A DNA stretch of 64,000 bases from Ctena decussata (taxonomy: Eukaryota > Mollusca > Bivalvia > Lucinida > Lucinidae), in assembly GCA_963989385.1 (NCBI GenBank), contig OZ022500.1, positions 15,452,460 to 15,516,459 of the forward strand, read 5' to 3'. Positions within the stretch are counted from its first letter, which is position 1, and every line of letters begins with the position of its first letter. The notes below the pieces were generated by a model. It was not told where the DNA came from, did no database searches, and saw only the letters and a program-made list of their open reading frames with translations. Positions 13,601-28,600 of this stretch are shown piece by piece. The translations under genes were made by a program, and so were the position numbers.

Positions 13601-16600
13601 TTGTCGTTCTGAATTGTGTTTTAGTGAAACCAAACCAGAGTAAGTTCAATCAACTTTGGTTAAGCCTTTAAGTGCCAAAAAGCAGACAACAAAATTTACG
13701 TCTGCAAAATTTTAAAAATGTCTTGTACAAGATATATCATATTGAGAATTCAAAGACTAGAGGGTAAACAGTGTAGATACAGATGAGGGGGCTCCTTATG
13801 AGCCACCTCATCAGGATCTACGCTGTTTGCAAATTCTGCTATTTTCATCACTGACACTTAAAGTGTTAAACCACAGTTAATTGCGGTTGATGATCGAACT
13901 CCCACATATTGATTGGGTACACGTCACAATAGTTAGGAAAATTTGTTGAGTACGCTTGTAAATGAGCCATCTCATGCAAAAGGAGGGCTTAATGTGTTTG
14001 TGAATAGTCAAGACTCAAACCAGTCTATGACCCATGCAATTTGCTATAGCCTTCGTTTTGTGCCCATAGATTCCTGATAGTCCATACTTGAATTGTGCAA
14101 ACAGCAAAGGCTCTGATCAGACTGCACATATGTGCAGGCTGATCTGAGCCCTTGCTGTTTGCACATATGTTAAAGGCAGGAATTCTCTGCCAGGGGATCA
14201 TGTCCACAGCAATAGCATATCGTACCTGTACAGGTAAAGGTTTGAAAATTTATTCCACCAGTCAGTGGACCAGAATTACGAGTTACAATAATTTCATTGG
14301 CTGATTGGAGGTGTTGACACTATGTGATCAAGAGACAGAATGACACTGTGGAAGTTATTCCTCCTTATATAGTCCACTTCTGTTTTTAAGCACCCTTTAT
14401 GTTGCGGGATCATATGATGATATACATACATATTATGAATGTTCTCTATATTTGCAGCCGTCGTAGAATGGTGTCAGGTTCAGCGATTGTGAGAAGTGAC
14501 AGTAAGCCTCCTGTTGATGAGAAGATGTCGCAGTTTCATAAAGAACTGACAGAAACAATTACAGATGTGATGGCCAGATACACTTTTGGCAATTTTTCAC
14601 CAATACCTCACAGGTATAGTCTAGGCATGGGTGGCACGTTTCTGAACATTTCTGTGATCAAATTAAAGTCTCTGGACTAACCAGGTCATTAACTAATGAG
14701 GCGTTTAAATTTCAAACGTATTATACACAAAAGCACTATTGTTTTTTAGCAAAAGCTCCTCACATTTCAGCAAAAAAATACTGAGCACTTCATTTTATGG
14801 CTTAAGCTAACAATTCTTTGAAGTATTTTGTATTCTTGAAAATCCATGGAGTATAGAAGGTCAGGTACGTAAACAAGTTCATATGAGTTTTCAGTAGTGG
14901 ATTTTCTTTTAATTACACAAATTTGATTAATTTTGTCATACATTTTGAATTAAAGTCTTTAATTCATCATAGATTTTAAATGTGTAATTTTCTTACTTAA
15001 TTGTTACAAACCTTGATAAGATCATTAGAAGCCATTATTCCTCGGTTATAAGACAGAGGTTTTCCCATCTAAAACAGTCCCAAAAATTTAGATCTGTCAG
15101 AGTATGTTTTGGAAGAGAAAAACTCATTTATAGTTGAATTACTCAAAACTGATTTTAATATTTGTGGTGGTTATGAATGGATAAATCCCTGTCTCCTGAT
15201 CGAATAAATACAGTATTATTCAGTGGTAACTGAGTGGTAACTGAATGAAAGCAGTTCTATTCCAGATCTCACATGGCAGAATTCTTACTAGCTGGTGGAC
15301 AGGCTCAGACCTGGTTACTAGGCAGCAAGCTCATCACCATAACAACCAGTGGTGGGGGTACCAAAGTAGGGAACACTGGATTATGTGAAAAATGTACAGC
15401 TGCATACCATTCAAATGAACCCAAAGACACAAAACCTGCTAAAGCAGGTCGACGGCGACACAGATCTGACTTACAGATCAGCAGAAGTCACAGTACAGTT
15501 GTTCCTCCCCCACCCTCTAGTCTTGATGATATGGAAGTTACTACTCATTGTACGAGAGATGATATGAGTTTGCCGTTAGATGTGTCAGGGCAGGATGTGG
15601 CTGTTCAAACTGGTAGCTCCCTGAGTGAACACTCGGCATTGGAAAATGAACCTCTTGAGTCATTAATCTTTGGTAAGTATTTCAGATCTTCTGTACTTGC
15701 TCTAATTACTGCTTTCCCTAATTAATTGGAAACCTTAACTATACTCTTACACTTGTGGTAATTTCATATGAAATTTATTAAATGAGCCTTTGACGAGTTT
15801 CATAAATTTCATATGAAATTACCACTAGTGTAAGATTCTGTTTATCATATTACCCTTTAAAATGGGATTTTGTTGCCTTATAAATAATTATTATTCCAAT
15901 AAGAAAATGCATTGTTGACACAGTAGTTGTCAATGATGTTACATGTACACACCAAAATGTTATTACACCTATGGTCATACAATTGTTAGGGCACATTGTT
16001 ATCAACTGAATAACAGCGACGTCATAAAAGTTGATCCTGCAAAACTATGCAGATCCTGATCAGATGAGTTATGTGATTATCAAAAATTTCAAACAAATTT
16101 ATCTTACTGATTTGGTGATGTGTCAGGGTTTTTTTTTTATTGATTGATTTGAGGCTTAATGTCCATGGTAAACAGCTATGGTCATGTTGGGAGGGTCAGT
16201 TAACCTAACCACACTATTCCTGGGCAGGCTTAGACCTCCTAAGCGGTTAACCAGTACCAAGTGTACATACTTTCGCCAGTAACTGACAACTGCCCTTCTT
16301 GAATCAGTGGAAGGAGAAGCGAAAGTATGTGGCCAGACCGGGTTTCGAACTTTGTTGGTAGAATATCAGATAGTGCGAACACTTAAATCGAAACAACTTA
16401 TATTTTACAACAAATATTGGATCTTACACGAGTGGTCATTCCGTATGAAATTAATGAAACGAGCCTTTGGTGAGTTTCATAAACTTCATATGAAATGACC
16501 ACAAGTGTAAGATTCTGTTTGTCATATGACCCCAGTGTCTATTCTAGGGTGCGCGATTGCGGGATTCACGCTAATTTTTCTCATATCCCGCATAAATTCA

Positions 16601-19600
16601 GACCGAATGCGTGACAGTCCCGCGTAAAAAATAAACAAGGAAAACGTCCCAAAACCAAGAATTTACTCTTACCTCGCAGAAAATACTGCGGTTTTGAATA
16701 AAGCGGCATCAAGCCATCATTGCAGAAGTTGTTTTCGCCATATTATGTCCATTAGAGTAGCTTCCCTTGACTTCACGGGTTCGATGAAATACCGGAACGA
16801 ATTTCATTAGAGAGTGGGTAAGATGCGTAACCCGCACCCGCACCTGCGTTAGCATACCTGCGGTAGAAATTTATAAATCCCTGAAAAACTATGTATCAGC
16901 AAAATAATCACTGTAAACCCATTGAAATACTTAGATATAAGACTAAAACCTTCAAATCAACTCAGAAAATATACAACTGGAATGTGATAGGATTTAGAAC
17001 AGAAAAATCGATCTCAAACTGGGTAAAACAGGTCAGGTAAGATATTACTGTATAGTCTTGGACAGGAATAAATGTCTAATGTCTAAAGTCAGTTCAGATA
17101 ACTGTATAGTCTTGGACAGGAATAAATGTGTAAATGTCTGTTTAATGAGCTAAATGTTTTCTGTCCGAAAATTGTCCCCCCTATTTTTTGAAAATCCCCC
17201 CTATTTTTGAGATGGAGGGGGGAAAATCCCCCCTCATTTTCAGTTTCTAGAATAGACACTGTGACCCTTTAAAATGGGATTCTAGTGCCTTCAAAAATGA
17301 GCATTATTTCAATCAGAAAACGTGTTGTTGACACAGTAGTTGTCAATGATGTTTCATGTATGCACCAAAATGTTTGTACACATGTGGTTATACTGTTTTT
17401 ATGACACAATGTTATCCACTGAATAACAGTGACATTATATAATAAAGTGTTATATCCTAAACGAGGCAAGATTGACCATGACACAGTTGCATCCCTTGAA
17501 AGTTTATCCATTTACTTTAAATAGAGGATCTTACATGAGTGCTCATGTATTATTGAATTTATTAAACGAGTTGGGGCAAAAGATAAGATGCGAGGCTATG
17601 CCGAGCATCTTATCGGTTTTCCCCAACGAGTTTAATAAATTCAGTAACACAGGAGCATGAATGCAAGATTCTATTTATCGTATGACACTAAAATCGCATT
17701 TTATTAGCAAAATTTGCACTAAAACGTCAGGATTTTGCCATTAGAAAACGCGACGTTTTATGGGATTCAACGCATAACGTTACGACGTGATTTGCATATT
17801 TAATCCACTAGTGGATTATCGTTTTTAATGCATGGCTTTACTACACTCTCAGATGCGACGTCATATTATAATAAAGATTAAAAAATGCTAATTATGCAGA
17901 TCCTACTAAATGTGCAGTCTGATGTGCGTCTATAATATTTGCTGAAGCATTTGAGGCACATCATGTGATTTCAAACAATGTGGCATTGGTGACAAGCAAA
18001 GGCTCTTATCAGACTGCACTCAAGTGCAGTCTGATCAGAGCCTTCACTTGTCACTCCAGCCATCTATGGAATTGGCCCAAACTTTACAGTCAAAAGTGAG
18101 GCCTCTTTAGAACCTGTGCAAATGATAAGGATGATCTGAATATCACATGACAAAACTGCCGGGGTGTTGGAAGTCACATGATGTGGCTCATTTGTATTTG
18201 AATATTTGGGATAAAATGCAGCGTGTTGATTATAGGTATGAAGGCTTCATCTGATCTGAAGAGCCCTGTGATGAACTTGTGTAATTGCTGGTGTACTAAT
18301 TGGGCTGAAGTGTACATCAGGGCACCCAGTGGTAACATGTCTTGGATGATGAGGATTGAAAATGAGGCAGGCATGTACTCCATGCTGGATTCACAGGTAC
18401 CCATTGTTCCCATTAGTTGACATACAGTGCAATAACCCCAGAAATCCTTTGAGAACAGCAACAATTTAGAGCAAAGGTGCCCTGCAGCTCTCCATTGTTA
18501 CAGGCATACGTCCAAAGTACCAGGCAGTGAGGTCATTTTGTTGGTAATTATGTGTTCTGCCCAGCTAACTGAAGTGTTTATTTCATTTTGTGCGTGTCTT
18601 ATTGTGTTTTGGTTTTGAACATAACTGACTGTAGTAACTGGTTCGATATGGATAAACTGCTTCCGATGAGTATTGAGCTGTGAAATGATCTGTTTCAAAT
18701 GCATGAGTACACCTCCGTGTTCTTTCTGTCAGTTTTACAAAGGGGAACAATTATTTTTACTTCCTGTGACCTTTCTTCATTATTGTCAATTTGCATTGTA
18801 AAACCAAACTGTCCTTATTTAAGTCAATTTCAGTATTAATTATTTTAGATGTCTCAATTTCTAGAATTTTTATGGTAATTCTGCTCCATAGAAACAAATT
18901 ATGACTGCCTACATTTAAACTACCTCTCCATAGAAACAAATTATGACTGCCTACATTTAAACCACCTCTCCATAGAAACAAATTATGACTGCCTACATTT
19001 AAACTACCTCTGCATAGAAACAAATTATGACTGCCAACATTTAAACTACCTCTCCATAGAAACAAATTATGACTGCCTACATTTAAACCACCTCTCCATA
19101 GAAACAAATTATGACTGCCTACATTTAAACTACCTCTCCATAGAAACAAATTATTACTGCCTACATTTAAACTACCTCTCCATAGAAACAAATTATTACT
19201 GCCTACATTTAAACTAACTGTCCATAGAAACAAATTATTACGGCCTACATTTAAACTAACTCTCCGTAGAACTGCCTACATTTCAACTGCCTCTCCATAG
19301 AAACAAATTATGACTGCCTACATTTAAACTGCCTCTCCATAGAAACAAATTATGACTGCCTACATCTAAACTGCCTTTGAGATGGTGTTTTAATGCGCTT
19401 TCACAACTATAAACGTTTGAAGCAGTGGGCTGATTATAAACGCTACAGAAACAAAACAAAAGATTTAATTAGAAAGGCCAAACGAAAACACTTTTCTGAA
19501 TCTGTTATAAATTCAAGAGACACAAGGACAATATGGCAACACTTCCGTACAGTCAATAATAAGCCCAATACTTCAAACAGTAACCTACCAGAGGAACTGA

Positions 19601-22600
19601 TCATAGAAAATGAACATATAACAACATCACTAGATATTGCGTCCAAATTAAATAGATACTTCACTTCGATTTCTGGTCTTCTCAATGGAAATGAAATTCA
19701 CATGGCACCATTAAATGTCACCAAACTGAAGCGTTTCTTAGAAAGCAAAATTCCAGATGATGTACACTTTCATATTCCACCAATAACAAGTGAACAGGTT
19801 GCTTCATTTATTCATGCACTGGACACGTCCAAAGCAACTGGGCTTGATGGCATTGGCCCACGAATTATCAAAATGGCCATTCATAGCATATGCCCTAGTA
19901 TTGCTGCTCTCATAAATAAAAGTTTACGTACTGGAAAATTCCCCAGTCAACTTAAACTTGCTAAAGTTTTCCCCATTTTCAAAGGTGGTTGTAAATCTGA
20001 CCCGTCCAATTATCGACCAATCTCTATATTACCTACTGTCTCTAAGATCTTTGAAAAACATATAAATAAGCACTTAATGGCGTATCTAAACAAGTACAAA
20101 CTCATACATGAAAGTCAATCTGGATTCCGACAGAAACATAGCTGTCAAACTGCTCTTGTAAAATTAATAGATCACTGGATGACATGCATCGACAATGGAG
20201 ATATAATTGGAACTTTATTTCTTGATTTTAGAAAAGCGTTTGACTTGGTCGACCATTCAATTCTTATACAGAAACTGTCATTTTATAAATTTAGTGGCTC
20301 TGCACTGCAGTGGTTTATCTCTTATCTTGATAGTCGACAACAAGCAATTGATAATGGTCAAGGACTTTCTGAGTTCTCGAAACTTCAGTCAGGTGTCCCA
20401 CAAGGGTCTATATTAGGACCTACGCTTTTCCTCATATTTATAAATGACTTGCCTCTCCATATGAAATATTGCTATTCGGACCTGTTTGCAGATGATACTA
20501 CCATGCATACTCATAGTCCTAACATTAACGTTATCGAAACAAAACTGCAACATGACTTTCACGCTGCTAATATTTGGTGTCTACAAAATAAAATGCAAAT
20601 CAATTATGACAAAACAACATGTATGACGATAGGAACTAGAAAAAAGGTTAATAATTCCAGCGCACTAACATTACAACTGGATAATGTCTGCATCGCAAAT
20701 GTTAAGAAACAAAAGCTTCTCGGAATATACATCGATGAAAATCTCTCTTGGACTGCACATATTGATTACCTCTGTACAGTCATATCATCAAAAATCTCAC
20801 TCCTCCGACAACTATCAACCTATGTTCCAGTCGATATTCAAAAACTGTTTTATCAAGGATATATCCTTCCTTTACTGGATTATGGTTCCATTTCATGGGG
20901 ATCCACATCCAGCACAAATATCGATAGATTATCTAAGTTGCAGAAACGTGCTGCACGTATAATTCTGCGTGCTGAATACACAACTCCATTTGCTACAATG
21001 TTCCAGCAGTTACAATGGCAGCGAATAGACACAAGGCTTAACTACAATAAAGCAGTTCTGACGTATAAAGCACTGAACAGTCTAACGCCAGAATACATTT
21101 CAAATTTATTAAAGCCGACATCGCAAACCCATACTCTCACCCTAAGATCAGCAGCCAATGGAACATTGTCTGTACCCAGGTCAAAGACAGCGCTATTTGA
21201 CGGTTCCTTTTCCTGCTCCGCTCCGAGACTCTGGAATTCCCTACCTCATTTTGTAAAAATGTCACCGTCTTGAACAGTTTTTAAAAAGAATGTCAAGCAA
21301 TACATTTAATCTGATAAGAATATAACTTACGTTACAGTCTGTCAATGTCATATCGTGTTTTTATAATTATCAAGACTTCTGCAATGCATGCGGTTTTATT
21401 TCACACTGTATAGTCAGTTAAAGGGTATTTTAAACTCCTGTGGTACAAGTTGTTTTATGCCCCGCATATACCTGTGCAATAAATGTTTAACTCCCTAGCG
21501 CTATTTTATTGCCAGAAGCCAATAGGTTTTTATATATTTTAATGTGTATCATTATACTATTCTGTTGACACTGGCTTGTTTATCTTAACCTGTGCTGTAG
21601 TTTGTTTTTATATGCATACACAAACTCATTTTTAAATTGATATCTTTCTGTGTACATATGTAAAAAGTTGTATTTTTTTATTAATGTTGTATTGTTTTTA
21701 TGTTGTTGTTATAGAGGGCCAACTGGTAGACTGGCTATTGCAGCCAAAGGTGCACCCTCTTTAAACATTGTATAAATAAATAAATAAATTATATTTTACA
21801 TAATGATAGGTCACAACCTATATTTTTATTGAAAAAAAAAAAAAAAAAAAAAAAGAAAACCTTGAAAAAGCCACCTTATCTAGAGCTAAATAATGCTGAA
21901 AAATATTCTGAAGAAGATAAAATTGTAATGTAGTTTTTTTTCAGGTACCAGATATAACAATGTTCTTTGCATCGATGGGTGCTAGCAAACGTAAACCTGA
22001 CCCTACTCAGAGGAGCAGACGGATAGAAAGTGGTAGTGTTGGAGAGGAAGAATATGAGTCACTTTATGCTCAGTATTTCCCACAGGCACATGATAGACCA
22101 GGTATTATAGCGCTGTATTTATTCTCACAGGCACAGGATAGACCAGGTATTGTTTTCCTGGATTTAATACCACAGCAACACGATAGGCCAGGTATTATAG
22201 TGCTGTATTTATTCCCACAGCAACAAGTTAGACCAGCTTTTATTCCCACAGCAACAAGATGGGGTAGGTATTATAGTGCTGTATTAATTCACACAGCAAC
22301 AAGTTAGATCAGCTTTTGTTCCCACAGCAACAAGATGGAGTAGGTATTATAGTGCTGTATTAATTCACACAGCAACAAGTTAGATAAGGTTTTATTCCCA
22401 CAGCAACAAGATGGAGTAGGTATTATAGTGCTGTATTAATTCACACAGCCACAAGATAAACTAGGTATTGGAGCACTGTAGTTATTCCCAAAGTGCTCTT
22501 TTTATATCCACAGCCATAAGAGAGAGCAAGTATTGTAGTGTTGTATTTATTCCCACAGCTACATGGTCACAAGTTAAACCAGGTATTATAGAGCTATTCA

Positions 22601-25600
22601 GTAGAACTGCAGTGGCTCGAACCTTGATGGCTCTTTAACCCTGCCTAACTAGAACTCTTTCCTTGGTCCCTAGAGGTCACTCTATATATAAACTTACCCT
22701 GGATGGCTAGAAGTACCCTTGGCTAAACTATTTTTCATGGTCCCAAGCCTGTTCGAGCCAGTGAAGTCCTACTGTATTTAGTTCCACAGTTGGAAGATAA
22801 ACCAGATACTGTAGCACTGCATTTTATCCCCCACAGTCACAAGATAGACCAGGTATCGTAGTGCTGTTTTATTTCTACAGACACAAGATAAACCAGGTAT
22901 TAAAGCACTGTATTATTCCAGAGTCACAGTGGTCTGTCTTGTGACTGTGGAAACATTGTAGTGTTGTATTTATTTCTTCAGTCACAAGATAGACTAGGAA
23001 TTATAGTGCTGTATTTATTCCCACAGTCAAAAAAACTTGTTTTTGAAAGGTAAAACATTCTTACAGCAGAGTTAATAGGACTGATTTTAATATATTGGGC
23101 CAGTTGAAAAAATTTCAATATATTGGACCAGTTGAAATGATTTCACTATATTGGACCAGTTGAAATGATTTCATTATATTGGACCAGTTGAAATGATTTC
23201 AATATATTGGACCAGTTGAAATGATGTCAGTATATTGGACCAGTTGAAATGATGTCAATATATTGGACCAGTTAAAATGATGTCAACATATTGGACCAGT
23301 TGAAATGATTTCATTATATTGGACCAGTTGAAATGATTTCAATATATTGGATCAGTTGAAATGATTTCAATATACTGAACCAGTTGAAATGATTTCTACA
23401 TACTGGACCAGTTGAAATGTCACTATCTTATCGCTGAATGAACAGGGTATTGTCTGATAAATAGAGATTATTACATGGGTTTTTCGTTATCACCCAATTT
23501 ATCAGCCCGAGACTCCAATATTGGACCGAGGGCTTGCCTGAGGGCTGATAAATCAGGTGATAACGAAAAACACATGTTATGATCTGTTTATCATATAGAT
23601 TCAAGTTAAGAAAATTTCTACAAAAACAATCTCTATATAGCCAACATTTTAAGTGATGAAAATCTGCTACCACAACTAAATTCTATGACAACACGACAGC
23701 GAGTCGGACGTCTTTGTGTCACAGACTGTACTTTTATTTATTAGGGCCCGCCAGATGAAGTCTGGGGAGACCCTTAAGTAATCACCTTGTCCGTATGTCT
23801 CTCTGTCCGTCATCATTCCATGTCCGCTCACTAATTCTGAAACCGTTAGAGATATTTTCACAAGACTTGGTACAAATGTAAAGCATCATCAGACAATGTG
23901 CAGAGAACAAGAACCCCAACTCTGCCTACATTTGTTAATGAATTATGCCCCTTTGTAATTTTAAATATAGAAATCATGTCCTCTCTATAGCTTTAAAAAC
24001 AACAAAGATATTTTCATAAAACTTGTACATAATATAAAGTATCATCAGACATTGAGCAGAGAATAAGAACTGTAACTTCATCTACATTTTTACAGAATTA
24101 TTCCCCCTTTGAAGTTTACAGTCTAGAAAAAGTGTTCGCTCTCTGACTTTAAAACAGTTGAAGATATTTTCACAAAACTTGGTACAAATATAAACATCTT
24201 CAGACAATGTGCTGAGAAAAATTATAACCCTTTGTTATTTTAGGAATGGAGATCTTGTCCTCTCTATAACTTTAAAGCCTTTGAAGATATTTTTATAAAA
24301 CTTGGTGGTACAAATATAAAGCATCATCAGATGATCTGAAGGTGTGCAGAATGCAAGAATGGTAACATCAGTTTCCTGTGTCACAGAGTTGTTGCCCATG
24401 TTTTAATCAATCATGATTTTGTATTTTGCCCATATCTTAATGACACTACCAGAGGCTTAATTTCAAACAACATATTGAATATGAAGGGACAACATGATAA
24501 TAAAAAAGCTGGTATTGCTATTTCTGGTTGGGCACATATGACTTAAATGTCGTCAACAGTTTCATAAAGGCGGGGGCCTCTTAGTTACCATGTTTCTAGT
24601 TTCTGTATGTATTTATTAGCTCACCTGAGCCGAAGGCTCAAAGGTGAGCTTATAGTATAGGCAGGCCTCCGTAGTCCGTCCGTCGTCCGTCCGTCCTTCC
24701 ACCATTTTAAAAGGTCTTCTTCTCTGAAACCGCTGGGCCGATCAAAGCCAAATTTTATATGGAGCCTCCATTGGTTTTATATGGAGCCTCCATAGGTTGG
24801 GGGAACGAAAGTTTGTTCGGGGTACCTGGGTCACATGACCAAGATGGCCGCCACGCCCATATATGGTAAAAACTCTTCAAAAATCTTCTTCTCCAGAACC
24901 AAAAGGCCTGTGACCTTGAAACTTGGTACAGTCGAACTGCGATGGCTCGAACTCACCGAGCCCACCCAAAAAAAGTCCGAGCGATCGGTAGTTCGAGCCA
25001 TTGAAGACCAACTCACAAGGTCCAGTCGTATGTATTATGCTTTTCTATCATAGCAAGGGTGACTTTCTGTTTATTAATCGGCCATAATTTAAGCCACTCG
25101 GTGCCAGCAGAAATCTCCGTTCTGGGTATCCCCTCCGTTGCGGGTCCTTCACCAGATTGCTCGGAAGCTGACGTACTGACATGACTGCAGGAAAGAATGA
25201 TGGGCCCAAATTTTGTGACGTATTTAAAGGCAAAGACATAAATTTTGGCATGTTTTACTCGATTTGGGTGTGAAATTTTAATTGAAGAAAATATTTTACC
25301 ATCTTTAATTTTCATATGCCGCCTCATTAGCCCAGGGTGATAATACGCGTTTAAACAGATAAGACCAAGCTATACAATCAGCTTAGACTGACAACCACTC
25401 AGCATTAATCGATTAACCGGTTGATCAAAGGGCGGCTTTAATTGAGCTCGTGCCATCAAGTATACCTGTGGTTTCAGCAAACGCTTCGTCAATATCAAAG
25501 CGTCTTATGACAATGATCAAAACATCTGAGTGACCGTAATTGAAAAGGAAATTATTTACAAGGTAATTAGTGCGAGCCATCGGTGGGTTTATACATAGAA

Positions 25601-28600
25601 AATGTATCCTAGGGACCGGGTTTGAGGTTCGAGCGTTCGAGCCATCTTAGTTCGAGCCAAAGGTCGCAGGTTAAGTTCAAATCAATGGGAGTTTTGCCGG
25701 GACCGGAAAGTCAGTTCGACCGAAGCATGGCGTTCGAGCCTTCCGAGTTTGAGCCAGTGAAGTTCCACTGTATGTAGCATCGGGCATGCAGGCCCATCAT
25801 AGTTTGTACAAATGATGACCTTGCGATGACCTTGACCTAATTTATGACATGGTCAACTTTGGTACGTTGGGCTTTTATATGGGAAAACGCTTAAACAGTG
25901 GATTTCTCAGAACCTATTTAAGTCTAAGGTACAATACTTGGTATACATGGTCAACTACATGAACAAATGAAGATATTATGTCACAAAAGGTCAAGGTCAT
26001 TCGGTCCGTCCATCCATCGTCAAGATTTTCAAACATCTTCTCCTCTGAAACCACAATCCCGATTAAAGCCAAATTTCATATGGAGTCTTTATGGGATTAG
26101 GGAACGAAAGTTTATATGCGGGGTCTGGGTCACATGACCAAGATGGCCGCCATGCCCATATATGGTAAAAACCCTTCAAAAATCTTCTTCTTCAGAACCA
26201 AAAAGCCTATGACCTTTAAACTTGGTATGTAGCATTGGGCATGCAGGCCCATCATAGTTTGTACAAATGATGACCTTGCAATGACCTTGACCTAATTTAT
26301 GACATGGTCAACTTTGGTACGTTGGGCTTTTATATGGGAAAACGCTTAAACAGTGGATTTCTCAGAACCTATTTAAGTCTAAGGTACAATACTTGGTATA
26401 CATGGTCAACTACATGAACAAATGAAGATATTATGTCACTAAAGGTCAAGGTCATTCGGTCCGTCCATCCGTCGTCAAGATTTTCAAACATCTTCTCCTC
26501 TGAAACCACAAACCCGATTAAAGCCTAATTTCATATGGAGTCTTTATGGGATTAGGGAACGAAAGTTTATATGCGGGGTCTGGGTCACATGACCAAGATG
26601 GCAGCCATGCCCATATATGGTAAAAACCCTTCAAAAAATCTTCTTCTTCAGAACCAAAAGGCCTATGACCTTGAAACTTGGTATGTAGCATCGGGCATGC
26701 GGGCCCATCATAGTTTGTACAAATGATGACCTTGCGATGACCTTGACCTAATTTATGACATGGTCAACTTTGGTACTTTGGGCTTTTATATGGGAAAACG
26801 CTTAAACAGTGGATTTCTCAGAACCTATTTAAGTCTGAGGTACAATACTTGGTATACATGGTCAACTAAATGAACAAATGAAGATATTTTGTCACTAAAG
26901 GTCAAGGTCATTCGGTCAGTCCTTCCGTTGTCAAGATTTTCAAACATCTTCTCCTCTGAAACTGCAGGGCCGATTGAAGCCAAATTTCATATGGAGTCTC
27001 AATGGGATGGGGAATGAAAGTTTGTGCGCGGGGTCTGGGTAACATGACCAAGATGGCCGCCATCCCCATATATAGTAAAAACCCTTCAAAAATCTTCATC
27101 TCCAGAACCAAAAGGCCTATGACCTTGAAAGTTGGTATGTAGCATCGGGCATGCAGGCCTATCATAGTTTGTACAAATGATGACCTTGACCTAATTTATG
27201 ACGCGGTCAACTTCGGTACCTTAGGCTTTTATATGGGAAAACGCTTAAACAGTGGATTTCAAGAAACTATTTAAGTCTAAGGTACAATACCGTAGAAAGG
27301 CATGTACTACCCGCAGAATTATGCCTCAGATTTTAGGACTGAAACAGCGGTGCGGGTTGTACAGCAGAACAAGTTTTTTAAGGGAATATTTTCGAAGATT
27401 CTCTCGGAGAAATTCACTGTTTGAAACACCGAGTTGGTGTTTTCATCTCTCGATAGCTTGCAACGGTCAATCAAGAGAAGTCAAGCCCATATAAGTTATA
27501 TTACCTATAAGCCAATGCACGTTTGTACGGCTGATCAAACTATCAAAGTCAATTTTCATCTTTAGAAACAGCAAAATAGATTTTCAACACGTTTTCAAAT
27601 ACGTCGAAAGTTTTACCAAGTCACGCGCCCTTCCTGTCAATCAATCTATTTTTAGCCCTGACTGGTTGCGGTATAATTTGTGAAACAAATTCTGGTATAT
27701 GCAAAGCTGATGCCGAATTGGATGCGGAACAGTTCCCCTTCGTAACCTATCTCTCTCGTACATCCGAATCCGGAATCGGCTAATTTGACAAATCTTTATA
27801 CCAAAATGGAAGAGTCCATTTAAGATGTGTCTGGGCGATAAGAGACCGTATGCCATGTGCGTACAGAGGATATACATCAAGTCTGCGCAAATGTGCTTGC
27901 CAAACAGCGTCATCAAATTTTTAGCTCACCTGAGCCGAAGGCTCCGGGGGAGCTTATAGGATAGGCAGGCTCCGGCGTCCGTCGTCGTCGTCCATCGTCC
28001 ATCGTCCGTCCACAATTTCAAACGACTTCTCCTCTGAAACCACTGGGCCAATTGTAACCAAATTTCATATGTAGCCTCCTGGGGACTTAGAAACGAAAAG
28101 TTGTTCAAACGATCCTGGTCACGTGACCAACATGGCCGCCATGCCCATATATGGTAAAAACCTGAAAAAATCTTCTTCTCCAGAACCAATAGGCCGATGG
28201 CCTTGAAACTTGGTATGTAGCATTGGGTGTGCGAGTACTACGTAGATTGTTCAAATTATGACCTTGGGTTGACCTTGACCCTTTTTACGACAAGGTCAAA
28301 TTTGCTCCCTTGTGCTTTTATATGGCAAAACACAAGAACATAAGATATCTTGGAAACTTGGATGGCCTTGAAACTTGGTATGTAGCATTGAGCACTAGAG
28401 TACTATCAAGATTGTTCAAATTATGACCTTGGGTTGACCTTGACCTTTTTTACGGCAAGGTCAAATATGGGAAAATCCTAGAACATAAGATTTCATGGAA
28501 AGTTTTGGACATTAAGGCCTAAAAATTTGTATATACAGTCATCTTAAAGAGACATGAAGATTTGTCAGTACAAGAGGTCAAGTTATTCTTTGACCTTTGA

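Noticed and set aside
18757..19233. 158-codon minus-strand frame with 14-residue repeats
   Set aside because: It is the 42-bp minisatellite read in a frame that happens to be open; the unit length is a multiple of three.
23087..23420. Regular 28-bp repeats resembling a CRISPR array
   Set aside because: No unique spacers between units, and the host is a eukaryote; it is a minisatellite.
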